A stretch of DNA of 38,063 bases, from contig JAHDCJ010000009.1 in assembly GCA_020629935.1 (NCBI GenBank), positions 7,394 to 45,456 on the forward strand, given 5' to 3'. Below are positions 8,130 to 16,117 of the stretch, one piece after another. The position numbers were made by a program, and so were the translations under genes. The stretch's first letter is position 1, and the number at the start of each line of letters is the position of its first letter. The DNA is from Saprospiraceae bacterium. GTDB lineage: Bacteria > Bacteroidota > Bacteroidia > Chitinophagales > Saprospiraceae. The notes under the pieces are model-generated. The model was given only the letters and a program-made list of their open reading frames with translations. It was not told the origin of the DNA and made no database searches.

Positions 8130-10382
8130 ATGTGTTTACGTGATGTGCTTGTATGTTTTGTGATTGGTATTAGTAGTCTTCAATTATCTGCAACCGATTT
8201 AGTTGTTGCTCAAATGGTAGAAGGCATTTTGGCTAAGTCCGATTGCAATAATGTAAATACCATTGCTCAATCTTTTGTTCGACAAGATAGAGCCTTAACC
8301 CGTTCGAAGGCATTAATATTGGATATCTCCAATTGGGAATGTCCAGATGGACAAAATTGTTTAGAAGTACTACAAAAAAAAGAACGCATCTTACGTAATG
8401 AGTTGCAAATGGATCGTCGAACAGAAGCCTTAATTGACCTTGGAGAACAAAATGTAGACGCGATTAGTTTGGCTACTAATTATATTGGTTTTACAAAAGC
8501 GAAGACGGCGATTGCATGTAATGTTGCGCGCTTTTTGCATTATGATTATATCACACATCCTGAAGCAGTCAAAGATTATGCGGCATTCTATTCTTTTTAT
8601 GGAGATCTTAATCGCCGATGGAAAGCACAAGAATTTGAAGGAATAGAAGAAGAACCTGTAGTCGCAGAAGAACCCGAAAGAAGCTTAGAAGAAGCAACAG
8701 AAGTGACGCCTACACGGATCGTAAGTAGTAACCCAGAGATAGCTTCCCTAGAGCAAGAAATTATTAAAATGAAAAGGGATATGCGATTTAGAGGCTGGGG
8801 ATTTTGGTTGTTCCTTTTAGGATTATTGACGCTCCTTTTTGGTTTGTTTAGATATCGAAAAATTATTCGAGATACAAAAGCTAAAGTAAGAAAAGATTTA
8901 AGACGAGCCATTCAAAAAGATTTTGATATTGAAAAAGAAGTACAATTAGCAATTAAGAAAAATGCATTAGATCAAAATACCGTTCATCAGTTAGCACAAC
9001 AAAGTGCGAAGGAAGAAATTGACAAACAATTTAAGGCTGGATTTGGCGATCAAGTAAATATGGTACTAGAAGAAAAGGTAGCAGAAAAGTCAAATAACAT
9101 CCAACAATATTTTAATAATAAAATCCAAGAATTAGAAGCGAACGTTGCCCAAAAACCAAAGGAAGAAGTTTCCATGAAAAGTGGGGCAATTAATAGAGAT
9201 GTGATTCGAGTATTAGTAGAAGAAGGAATCAAATCATCTGTAAATTCTCAAAAAATTGAAAGTACCATTCGTTTGTATGAACGGCAAACAGAACGAGATC
9301 GAAAACAAATTATTGAAAACTGGATAGACGCTAAATTGGCTCAATTTAAAGGAGGAAAAGGATTAGACATGGCGAGTGCGGGGCCAGAAAATTTGAATGT
9401 AGACCCAACACAAGGAGATCAAAGTTTGCTTGAAAAATTTGAAGCATTTAAACAAAATTGGCATGAAATCAGAGAGGCGGATAAAACAGAAATGAAAAAC
9501 GAATTGCAAGGTTTGTTAAGTCAATCTGGAACCACTCCGCTCGATGCAGAAGAAAATGTAGAAGAGGATGCCTTTAAAGAATTATTATTCCAATCCGAAG
9601 AACGTGTGGCACAAAATCTAGCTACGACTTTAGATGCATGGCAAAGTGATCAGCTACAAAAAATGGTGCATAAAGAAGAACTTCAACAATTCCTTTCTGA
9701 TGTAAATGCAAAGGCAGGAGGCATTGATAAAGAACGGTTGATCGATGAAATTTTAGACAATATGCACGGTCAATTAGATGATCGATTTTCTGCTATTAGT
9801 CAAGCACAAGAAGCACTTGCTAAAGAGATGAAGTCGAATAGTAATCCAGATCAACTACTTACACAAGAAAAGGTGATTGCTTTAGAGGAACAATTGAACC
9901 AATGGAAAAAACAAGTACAAAGTATTCAGCAAGAATTGACTGCGCTGAAAGGAGGGAAAAGTACGCCACCAATGGCAGTTCCTCCTATTGTAGAAAGCCT
10001 AGAAATTCCTTCACTAGGAGATAATGATGATCCTGTGGAGAAAATAAGTTTTAAAAATAATGCTACATTATTCGCCGCCGTTCCTTCAGAAGAAGGATTG
10101 TTTTTTGGTAGAAAAATAGAAGCGCGATTTATTAGAAGACAAACTTTTTATCGAATCAATATTATTCCTGGAAATACAGACCAAGCAACCTACACTTTGA
10201 TTGATGATCCGGATACACTCGCTTATGCGTTTAATATTCCTGACTCCTACATTTTTCCTGCGTGTAATGTGATTGGAAATGGTCCGCTTCGACAAGAGAC
10301 GCCAATGCGTATTCGAGAAGGTATGTTGCAACGAGAAAATAATAATTGGAAGATTGTTAAGAAAGCAGTAATCGAATTATAA
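8130..10382 (+). CDS. Membrane-spanning coiled-coil protein ending in a PAC/WK domain
   Basis: A 750-residue protein. Residues 1-22 are a signal peptide. Residues 23-220 are an extracytoplasmic domain with four cysteines (39, 71, 77, 130) that could form two disulphides. Residues 222-241 form one transmembrane helix followed by RYRKIIRD, so the rest is cytoplasmic by the positive-inside rule. Residues 245-640 are long, charged, heptad-like helices rich in Gln, Glu and Lys, a probable extended coiled coil. Residues about 645-750 are the shared domain (GLFFGRK, AFNIPDSYI, PACNVIG, ENNNWK). It follows the previous gene by 17 bases. The layout suggests a rod linking a periplasmic sensor to cytoplasmic partners. 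No known family was recognised. Confidence 0.78.
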   Translation: MCLRDVLVCFVIGISSLQLSATDLVVAQMVEGILAKSDCNNVNTIAQSFVRQDRALTRSKALILDISNWECPDGQNCLEVLQKKERILRNELQMDRRTEALIDLGEQNVDAISLATNYIGFTKAKTAIACNVARFLHYDYITHPEAVKDYAAFYSFYGDLNRRWKAQEFEGIEEEPVVAEEPERSLEEATEVTPTRIVSSNPEIASLEQEIIKMKRDMRFRGWGFWLFLLGLLTLLFGLFRYRKIIRDTKAKVRKDLRRAIQKDFDIEKEVQLAIKKNALDQNTVHQLAQQSAKEEIDKQFKAGFGDQVNMVLEEKVAEKSNNIQQYFNNKIQELEANVAQKPKEEVSMKSGAINRDVIRVLVEEGIKSSVNSQKIESTIRLYERQTERDRKQIIENWIDAKLAQFKGGKGLDMASAGPENLNVDPTQGDQSLLEKFEAFKQNWHEIREADKTEMKNELQGLLSQSGTTPLDAEENVEEDAFKELLFQSEERVAQNLATTLDAWQSDQLQKMVHKEELQQFLSDVNAKAGGIDKERLIDEILDNMHGQLDDRFSAISQAQEALAKEMKSNSNPDQLLTQEKVIALEEQLNQWKKQVQSIQQELTALKGGKSTPPMAVPPIVESLEIPSLGDNDDPVEKISFKNNATLFAAVPSEEGLFFGRKIEARFIRRQTFYRINIIPGNTDQATYTLIDDPDTLAYAFNIPDSYIFPACNVIGNGPLRQETPMRIREGMLQRENNNWKIVKKAVIEL

Positions 10383-10428
10383 TATTTTATTTTACCACCC
10401 TTATATTTTTTAGTACAATTTTTCACCA

Positions 10429-11670
10429 ATGGATGCCATCACGCTTATTGCACTTATTCTTGGCTTTGTAATTACGCTCCTTTTGGGACTGTTTTTGGTT
10501 AGAACGATGGTCACCAATTGGGTAGAAAAAGATTTGTTGAAAAAAGAAAAATGGCAACAAGCTTTAGCCCCTAAGCCCGTGCAAAAGGAACGCATGTCTA
10601 AGGAAGAAATCATTCAATGGATTAAAGAAGAGAGTATTGATGATAAAGAACTTTTTACCATCTTTAAGTATTTTACAGAAACCCTAGAACATAAATTTCA
10701 AGCGAAGCAAGATGGAGAAATTAAAAATCCAGTAGAGGTAAAAAAAGAGAAAACGGTAACGCAAAAACAGGAAGTTTTTACCCTAAATGAATTGGATGAA
10801 ACTAATGTCAAGCAGTTTTTGGCTGAACAAACGAATAGCCAATTTTTTCCACCACCTGATGAAAATGGTTTGTTTTATGGACGAAGAGGAAAAGCAAAAT
10901 TTAAAGCTTTAAGTACACCTTATCAATTCTTTTTTTCGAAAGCCCACGAAGAACGTGCTTTATTTAGATTGGTGGACGAAGTAGAAACAATAAAGAATGC
11001 ATTTAAATTTTCAATTCACCAAATTGATCCAGCATGTCGTGTAGAAGGGGAAGAAAAATTAGCACAATTTGCGAAGATGAATTTTACTTGGGGAATTGCA
11101 AAGAAAGTAAATAATAATTGGAAGGTAATCCAAAAAACGGAATTAGAAATTCTTTCCAAAACAGATTTGAAAAACCAAGCGAGCCTTCCCAAAGAACAAT
11201 CTATGCCCGTCGCAGAAACGGTTGTGGTAGAAGCAAAAAAGGTGGTAGAAAAAACAGAAAATAAACCCAATGTTGAGTTTGAAGTCGTAGTGCCAAAATC
11301 AGAACCTGTATTAGATGATCCACTTCCCGATTTAAGTTCTTTTCGTTCGGTTTATGCAAAAGCACCAACAAAAGATGGGCATTTTTCTAAACGAAGTTTT
11401 TCAGATAGTATAAGCTATTATCAAACGATTTATCAAGTCTACTTGCCTACGAAAGCCCCTTTTAATATTGCCTATTTTACCTTGACGGAAGATGAGGCCA
11501 TAAGAGAATTTGCTTTTGAATTTCAAGACACGGCCTTGGCTCCTGCTTGTATCTTAGTGGGGAATACGAAATCATCAGACCCCATCATAGATCATATCTT
11601 GCCAGGGAAGTTAAGCCTAGAAAATAATGAATGGAAAATGATGACTAAGGTCACCATTCGACTCAAATAA
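10429..11670 (+). CDS. Membrane-anchored protein with two PAC/WK domains
   Basis: A 413-residue protein. Residues 4-25 are an N-terminal transmembrane anchor followed by a basic stretch, so the body should be cytoplasmic. Two copies of the cluster domain follow: about 136-240 (GLFYGRR, PACRVEG, NNNWK) and about 305-413 (GHFSKRS, PACILVG, ENNEWK), joined by a Lys/Glu/Val-rich linker. The second copy is the most diverged of the four in the window. It lies 46 bases after the coiled-coil gene and 14 bases before an oxidoreductase gene. The tandem domains could bridge two partner molecules. It appears to be the last gene specific to the system; what follows belongs to ordinary families. Confidence 0.75.
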   Translation: MDAITLIALILGFVITLLLGLFLVRTMVTNWVEKDLLKKEKWQQALAPKPVQKERMSKEEIIQWIKEESIDDKELFTIFKYFTETLEHKFQAKQDGEIKNPVEVKKEKTVTQKQEVFTLNELDETNVKQFLAEQTNSQFFPPPDENGLFYGRRGKAKFKALSTPYQFFFSKAHEERALFRLVDEVETIKNAFKFSIHQIDPACRVEGEEKLAQFAKMNFTWGIAKKVNNNWKVIQKTELEILSKTDLKNQASLPKEQSMPVAETVVVEAKKVVEKTENKPNVEFEVVVPKSEPVLDDPLPDLSSFRSVYAKAPTKDGHFSKRSFSDSISYYQTIYQVYLPTKAPFNIAYFTLTEDEAIREFAFEFQDTALAPACILVGNTKSSDPIIDHILPGKLSLENNEWKMMTKVTIRLK

Positions 11671-11684
11671 AATAATCATAATTT

Positions 11685-12650
11685 ATGAAAGCATTAGTTT
11701 TAGAATCTTTGCATCAAGCCTTGGTGTATAAAGAAGTGGATGAACCCAAAGTGGGCAAAGGGGAAGTGCTTGTTAGGTTAAAAGCAGCCTCTTTAAACCA
11801 TCGAGATGTTTGGATTTCTAAAGGCTTATATCCGGGCGTACAAACACCTATAATCCTAGGTTCTTGTGCTTCTGGGATTACAGAGGAAGGACGACAAGTC
11901 ATTATAGATCCGGGGTTTGGATGGGGAGATGATCCTCGTTTTCAAAGCGCTTTTTATCATATTTTAGGATCACCTAATGCAGGGGTTTTTGCCGAAAAAA
12001 TTGCGGTTCCTTCAGCTAATCTGGTACATAAGCCTGTGCATCTTACCTATGAAGAAGCCGCGGCATTACCTTTAGCTGGACTTACCGCTTATCGGGCATT
12101 GATGACTAAGGGACGTTGCAAATATGGCGATAAAGTATTGATCAATGGCGTAGGCGGAGGAGTGGCATTATTTGCTTGTCAGTTTGCTATTGCCCAAGGC
12201 GCTGAAGTTTATGTAACTTCTAGTTCTCCTGAAAAAATTGCCCGTGCAGAAGCTCTAGGTGCAAAAGGAGGAATTAGTTACCGAAAAGAAAATTGGGGTA
12301 AAGCCTTATTAAAATCAACAGGTGGATTTGATGTCATCATAGATAGTGCAGGAGGACATGGATTTAAAAATTTAATTGATGCCGCAGGCATGGGAGGACG
12401 CATTGTCTTTTATGGTGGAACGCATGGCGAAATCAACCACATCAATCCACAAAAAGTATTTTGGAAGCAATTGCAAATTATGGGATCTACTATGGGCACA
12501 CCAGAAGAATTTAGAGATATGGTTCGGTTTGTGGAAGAACATAAAATTAAACCAGTCGTGGATGAAATATTTGACTTAGCTCAAGGGAATGATGCATTTG
12601 AAAAAATGAAAGCGGGGAAACAATTTGGGAAGTTAGTCTTAAAAATATAA
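11685..12650 (+). CDS. MDR-family (quinone-oxidoreductase-like) NAD(P)-dependent oxidoreductase
   Basis: A 321-residue medium-chain dehydrogenase/reductase. The N-terminal GroES-like domain carries SLNHRDVW (residues 36-43). The nucleotide-binding domain has a glycine motif at 155-160 (GVGGGV), and a conserved AAALPLAGLTAYRAL stretch (125-139) lies just before it. The four-Cys structural zinc lobe of classical alcohol dehydrogenases is missing and the usual catalytic Cys position is Asn-His, so it belongs with zinc-free quinone-oxidoreductase-like members. The substrate cannot be told. It is 14 bases after the last system gene and 3 bases before the GSCFA gene, so it may be cotranscribed with both. 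Nothing suggests it works with the cluster. Confidence 0.85.
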   Translation: MKALVLESLHQALVYKEVDEPKVGKGEVLVRLKAASLNHRDVWISKGLYPGVQTPIILGSCASGITEEGRQVIIDPGFGWGDDPRFQSAFYHILGSPNAGVFAEKIAVPSANLVHKPVHLTYEEAAALPLAGLTAYRALMTKGRCKYGDKVLINGVGGGVALFACQFAIAQGAEVYVTSSSPEKIARAEALGAKGGISYRKENWGKALLKSTGGFDVIIDSAGGHGFKNLIDAAGMGGRIVFYGGTHGEINHINPQKVFWKQLQIMGSTMGTPEEFRDMVRFVEEHKIKPVVDEIFDLAQGNDAFEKMKAGKQFGKLVLKI

Positions 12651-12653
12651 CGC

Positions 12654-13634
12654 TTGATTTTGAATCTGACGACACCTATATCTTGGCCTAAGGCGCCCTT
12701 TAAAATATCTTATCAAGACCAACTGTTGGCATTGGGCTCGTGCTTTGTAGAGCACATCGGCAAACGATTGCAAAACCATAAATTTGATTTGCTTTTAAAT
12801 CCTTTTGGAATTACTTATAATCCAATTTCGATTGCGAAGGGAATAGATCGACTTTGTACTGGACAAGGCTACCAACAAGAGGATTTGTTTTTTCATCAGG
12901 AGCTATGGCATAGCCCAGATCATCATGGTCGTTTTTCACATGAAGATAAAATATTGGGTTTAGGTCATATGAATGAATTAGTAGCAGCAGGGAATGATAA
13001 AGTGAAAGTAAGTAATCACTTAATAATCACATTGGGGACTGCTTTTGTTTTTTATAATAAAGCGCAACAATCTTTTGTTAATAATTGCCATAAACTCCCC
13101 TCTTCTGATTTTGATCGTCAACTTTTGTCGGTAGATGAGATTGTAAGTGATCTTTCAAAAAGCTTAACACAGCTTTTTGAAATGAATGCAAAAATAAACG
13201 TAATTCTGACGGTAAGTCCAGTAAGGCATCTTAGAGATGGATTAATTCAAAATCAACGGAGTAAGGCACATTTGTTGACCGCTGTTCACACCTTAGTTGA
13301 GCAGTTTCCGAATGTGCATTATTTCCCATCATATGAAATTGTAATGGATGAATTGCGAGATTATCGTTTTTATGATCAAGATATGATGCATCCCAATCAA
13401 CAAGCCATTGAGTATATTTGGGATCAGTTTATTCAATACTTTTTAGAAGAGAAAGATCAATTTATTTTCAATGAAATAGTCAAAATAAATAAAGCGGTAA
13501 CTCATCGTGCCTTTTTTCCAAAGCGAAAAAAGCATCAAGAATTTTTGAAGGTGCATTATGAAAAAGTGCTTAGGTTAAAAGCGAAATATCCTAATTTAGA
13601 TTTAGAAAAAGAACTTCAATTTTTTAAAGCTTAA
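12654..13634 (+). CDS. GSCFA-domain protein
   Basis: A 326-residue protein of the GSCFA family, named for a motif seen here as LGSCFVEHIG (residues 27-36). The family is related to SGNH/GDSL hydrolases: Ser29 is the likely nucleophile, and DMMHPNQQA near residue 246 supplies a plausible Asp-His pair. The substrate is unknown. The start is a TTG at 12654, three bases after the preceding stop; no ATG occurs until long after the motif, so a non-ATG start is needed (a second TTG at 12660 is possible). The tight spacing implies translational coupling to the oxidoreductase gene. It is convergent with the next gene. Confidence 0.85.
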   Translation: MILNLTTPISWPKAPFKISYQDQLLALGSCFVEHIGKRLQNHKFDLLLNPFGITYNPISIAKGIDRLCTGQGYQQEDLFFHQELWHSPDHHGRFSHEDKILGLGHMNELVAAGNDKVKVSNHLIITLGTAFVFYNKAQQSFVNNCHKLPSSDFDRQLLSVDEIVSDLSKSLTQLFEMNAKINVILTVSPVRHLRDGLIQNQRSKAHLLTAVHTLVEQFPNVHYFPSYEIVMDELRDYRFYDQDMMHPNQQAIEYIWDQFIQYFLEEKDQFIFNEIVKINKAVTHRAFFPKRKKHQEFLKVHYEKVLRLKAKYPNLDLEKELQFFKA

Positions 13635-13675
13635 CCTAAATAAGTGCTTTATAATTTCTCCCAAAAAGATCGTAA

Positions 13676-14419
13676 CTAATTGTTTTGTAGTGCTTCCTTT
13701 TCCGCTTTTCCAGGAATTAAATTATTAGCGACAATAGCTCCTTTCACAATATAATATTGGCCTAAAATATAGGTCAACATAATGAGTACTCTTGGTGAAC
13801 CAATTTGAATGTCAGGTCGAAATTTATTTAAGGCGATGATGGTATCTGAAAAGATAAATAAAATCGCACCTATAAAAATGGAAGCAGAAGCAGTAGTGAT
13901 TACCCGTTCAGAAAGATTGAGTGCACTAATTCCCATTAAGGTAATGACGAGACTATAAATAAGCACAGGGATAAAAAAATCGCCGATATTGGGATGAATC
14001 GCATAATTGATCCATGCCGCATATAGAAGAAAAGGAATGGCGATATAAGGGAAGATACGTACAAATCCCTTCTCCGTGGAGGGATAGCCAGAAAACGCTT
14101 TAATATAGAAAAGATGAGCAATTAAAAAGCTCCCCAAACCTACAATAAACATGGGATATGCTGCAAATAAAGGTTCTTTAAGTACCATCAGCGAAAGATC
14201 ACCAAAGAGAGAAAATAATAGAGCGAAAAGAATTAAAAGGCTAAAAGGACGGAAATGAGATTTTACATTGACGAAAAAATAAATCATGAGCAACAACATG
14301 AGTAAGGGTTTTGTCCCGTAGATCATATACACATGTTGCTTTGCTTCACCAATGAGATTGATGGCAGCAATCAGATAGAATATTGGAATTAAAAAAGGCG
14401 CTTTTTCTCTCATTGTCAT
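13676..14419 (-). CDS. YhhN/TMEM86-type lysoplasmalogenase-family membrane protein
   Basis: A 247-residue polytopic membrane protein with about eight hydrophobic helices. Family hallmarks visible are KPLLMLLLM (about 37-45), FSLFGDLSLM (about 69-78) with its Asp, GLGSFLIAHLFYI, and a late ASIFIGAILFIFSDTIIAL with a second Asp. Characterised family members hydrolyse the vinyl-ether bond of lysoplasmalogens; bacterial members are less well known. It follows hutH by 16 bases on the same strand and is probably cotranscribed with it, without an obvious functional link. Its end faces the GSCFA gene across 41 bases with no hairpin that I could see. Confidence 0.8.
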   Translation of the reverse strand: MTMREKAPFLIPIFYLIAAINLIGEAKQHVYMIYGTKPLLMLLLMIYFFVNVKSHFRPFSLLILFALLFSLFGDLSLMVLKEPLFAAYPMFIVGLGSFLIAHLFYIKAFSGYPSTEKGFVRIFPYIAIPFLLYAAWINYAIHPNIGDFFIPVLIYSLVITLMGISALNLSERVITTASASIFIGAILFIFSDTIIALNKFRPDIQIGSPRVLIMLTYILGQYYIVKGAIVANNLIPGKAEKEALQNN

Positions 14420-14435
14420 TTTTTTTAAATGGAAA

Positions 14436-15917
14436 TTAAAGCTTTAGCTTTTTCAAAAAGTCAACCGTCTTATGCATATCAATACTCATGTTTCGATCAT
14501 TCGTTAAGATGGGAACTTCTTTCCGATATTGGGCAACAATCGCTTCGATTTTAGGACTACTTTGAAGTGGACGTCTAAAAGATAAAGCTTGTGTGGCCGT
14601 CATCCATTCGATAGCTAAAATGCGTGCGACATTGTGCACCACTTGATATAATTTAGTTCCTGCATTAGCAGCCATACTTACATGATCTTCTTGTCCATTT
14701 GAGGAAACAATAGAGTCAACAGAAGCAGGAGTAGACAGTTGTTTATTTTGACTCGCGATAGACGCTGCGGTATATTGTGGGATCATAAATCCAGAATTTA
14801 ATCCACCATTTTTTATTAGAAAAGCAGGTAGACCGCGTAGTCCTGAAATCAATTGAAAAGTTCGACGTTCGGCAATGCTGCCCAGTTCAGAAAGTGCGAT
14901 AGCTAAATAATCTAAAGGCAAAGCTAAGGGTTGTGCATGGAAGTTGCCACCAGACAAAATACCATCCGTTTCAGGAAATAAATTGGGATTATCTGTAACC
15001 GAATTGATCTCTGTGGTGAAAATTGATTTTACATGAGCCAAAGCTTGTTTAGAAGCCCCATGCACTTGAGGAACACAACGAAAAGCATAAGGATCTTGTA
15101 CGCTAATGGCCTTACCTGTAGCCAACGGACTTTCGGCTCTCCACATTCGAATTGCCGAAGCGGTTTCAATTTGTCCTTGATGCGGTCTTATTTGATGGAG
15201 TCGATCATCAAAAGGTGTCATTTGTACTTGAAAGGCATCCATAGAAATTGCAGCAATGAGATCTGCTTGTTCACTTAATCTTTCGGCTTGAATTAAAGCC
15301 CAAGCGCCATAAGCGGTAGAGAATTGGGTGCCATTTAATAAAGCTAATCCTTCTTTGCTTGCTAAAGCTAAAGGCTTAACTTGAACTGATTCGGGTAGAT
15401 CTTTGGTTTGGATTTTTTTACCTTGATACCAAACCTCTCCTTCTCCGATTAAAGGGAGACTTAAATGGGCTAATGGTGCTAAATCTCCAGAAGCACCTAA
15501 GGAGCCTTGTTGATAAATTACAGGATAAATTTCATTATTATAAAAATAAATAAGCCGATCAATGAGTATTGGACGTACGCCCGAATTTCCATAAGATAAA
15601 CTTTGAATTTTTAAGAATAAAATCAATTGAACCACTTCAATAGGTACTTCATCTCCCATACCACAAGCATGAGAAAGGACGAGGTTGCGTTGGAGTGTAG
15701 TAATTTCTTCTTGGGAAATTTTTACATTGCATAGTGAACCAAAACCGGTATTGATTCCGTAAAACTGAGCATTGGGTTCTTCCAATTTTTTTTCTAGGAA
15801 TGTTCTACAAGAAGTCACCGCTTTTCTAGATGCTTCAGAAAGCTGTATCGGCGACTTTTGCTCTAGAAGCTTGCGTAAATGATCTAAGCTAATTTGGTCT
15901 TTACTGATTAAATGCAT
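14436..15917 (-). CDS. hutH: Histidine ammonia-lyase
   Basis: A 493-residue protein, close to the usual length. It deaminates L-histidine to trans-urocanate, the first step of histidine breakdown, in the cytoplasm. The Ala-Ser-Gly triplet that cyclises into the MIO electrophile is at 142-144 within GSLGASGDLAPLAHL, and the catalytic Tyr is in QFYGINTGFGSL (Tyr53); these are the same numbers as in the Pseudomonas enzyme. Fumarate-lyase-like helices and the SSNGQEDHVSM segment are intact. No hutU, hutI or formiminoglutamate genes lie nearby, so the rest of the pathway must be elsewhere or absent. The aromatic-lyase superfamily also has tyrosine-acting members, but HAL is the best reading. Confidence 0.92.
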   Translation of the reverse strand: MHLISKDQISLDHLRKLLEQKSPIQLSEASRKAVTSCRTFLEKKLEEPNAQFYGINTGFGSLCNVKISQEEITTLQRNLVLSHACGMGDEVPIEVVQLILFLKIQSLSYGNSGVRPILIDRLIYFYNNEIYPVIYQQGSLGASGDLAPLAHLSLPLIGEGEVWYQGKKIQTKDLPESVQVKPLALASKEGLALLNGTQFSTAYGAWALIQAERLSEQADLIAAISMDAFQVQMTPFDDRLHQIRPHQGQIETASAIRMWRAESPLATGKAISVQDPYAFRCVPQVHGASKQALAHVKSIFTTEINSVTDNPNLFPETDGILSGGNFHAQPLALPLDYLAIALSELGSIAERRTFQLISGLRGLPAFLIKNGGLNSGFMIPQYTAASIASQNKQLSTPASVDSIVSSNGQEDHVSMAANAGTKLYQVVHNVARILAIEWMTATQALSFRRPLQSSPKIEAIVAQYRKEVPILTNDRNMSIDMHKTVDFLKKLKL

Positions 15918-16117
15918 GATAAGTAGGTCACTAGGTTTTAGACGGTTTTAAATAACTTATTTGTAAAAAAAGAAAAAAATAGGCTTAAAGCTGTAAATTT
16001 AGCCGCTTATTTTCGTTCTTCTAATAAATTAGTGAAGGATTAGCTTCAATTATTACATTGTCGCATCATTTTTGTGGAAATAAATAATCATTCTGCCAAA
16101 CTAAATAAACGAACTTT

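Noticed and set aside
148-11670. Type VI secretion, contractile tail or classical phage-defence operon
   Set aside because: I saw no sheath, tube, baseplate, nuclease, toxin or AAA+ ClpV-like component; only two NTPases and membrane adaptors.
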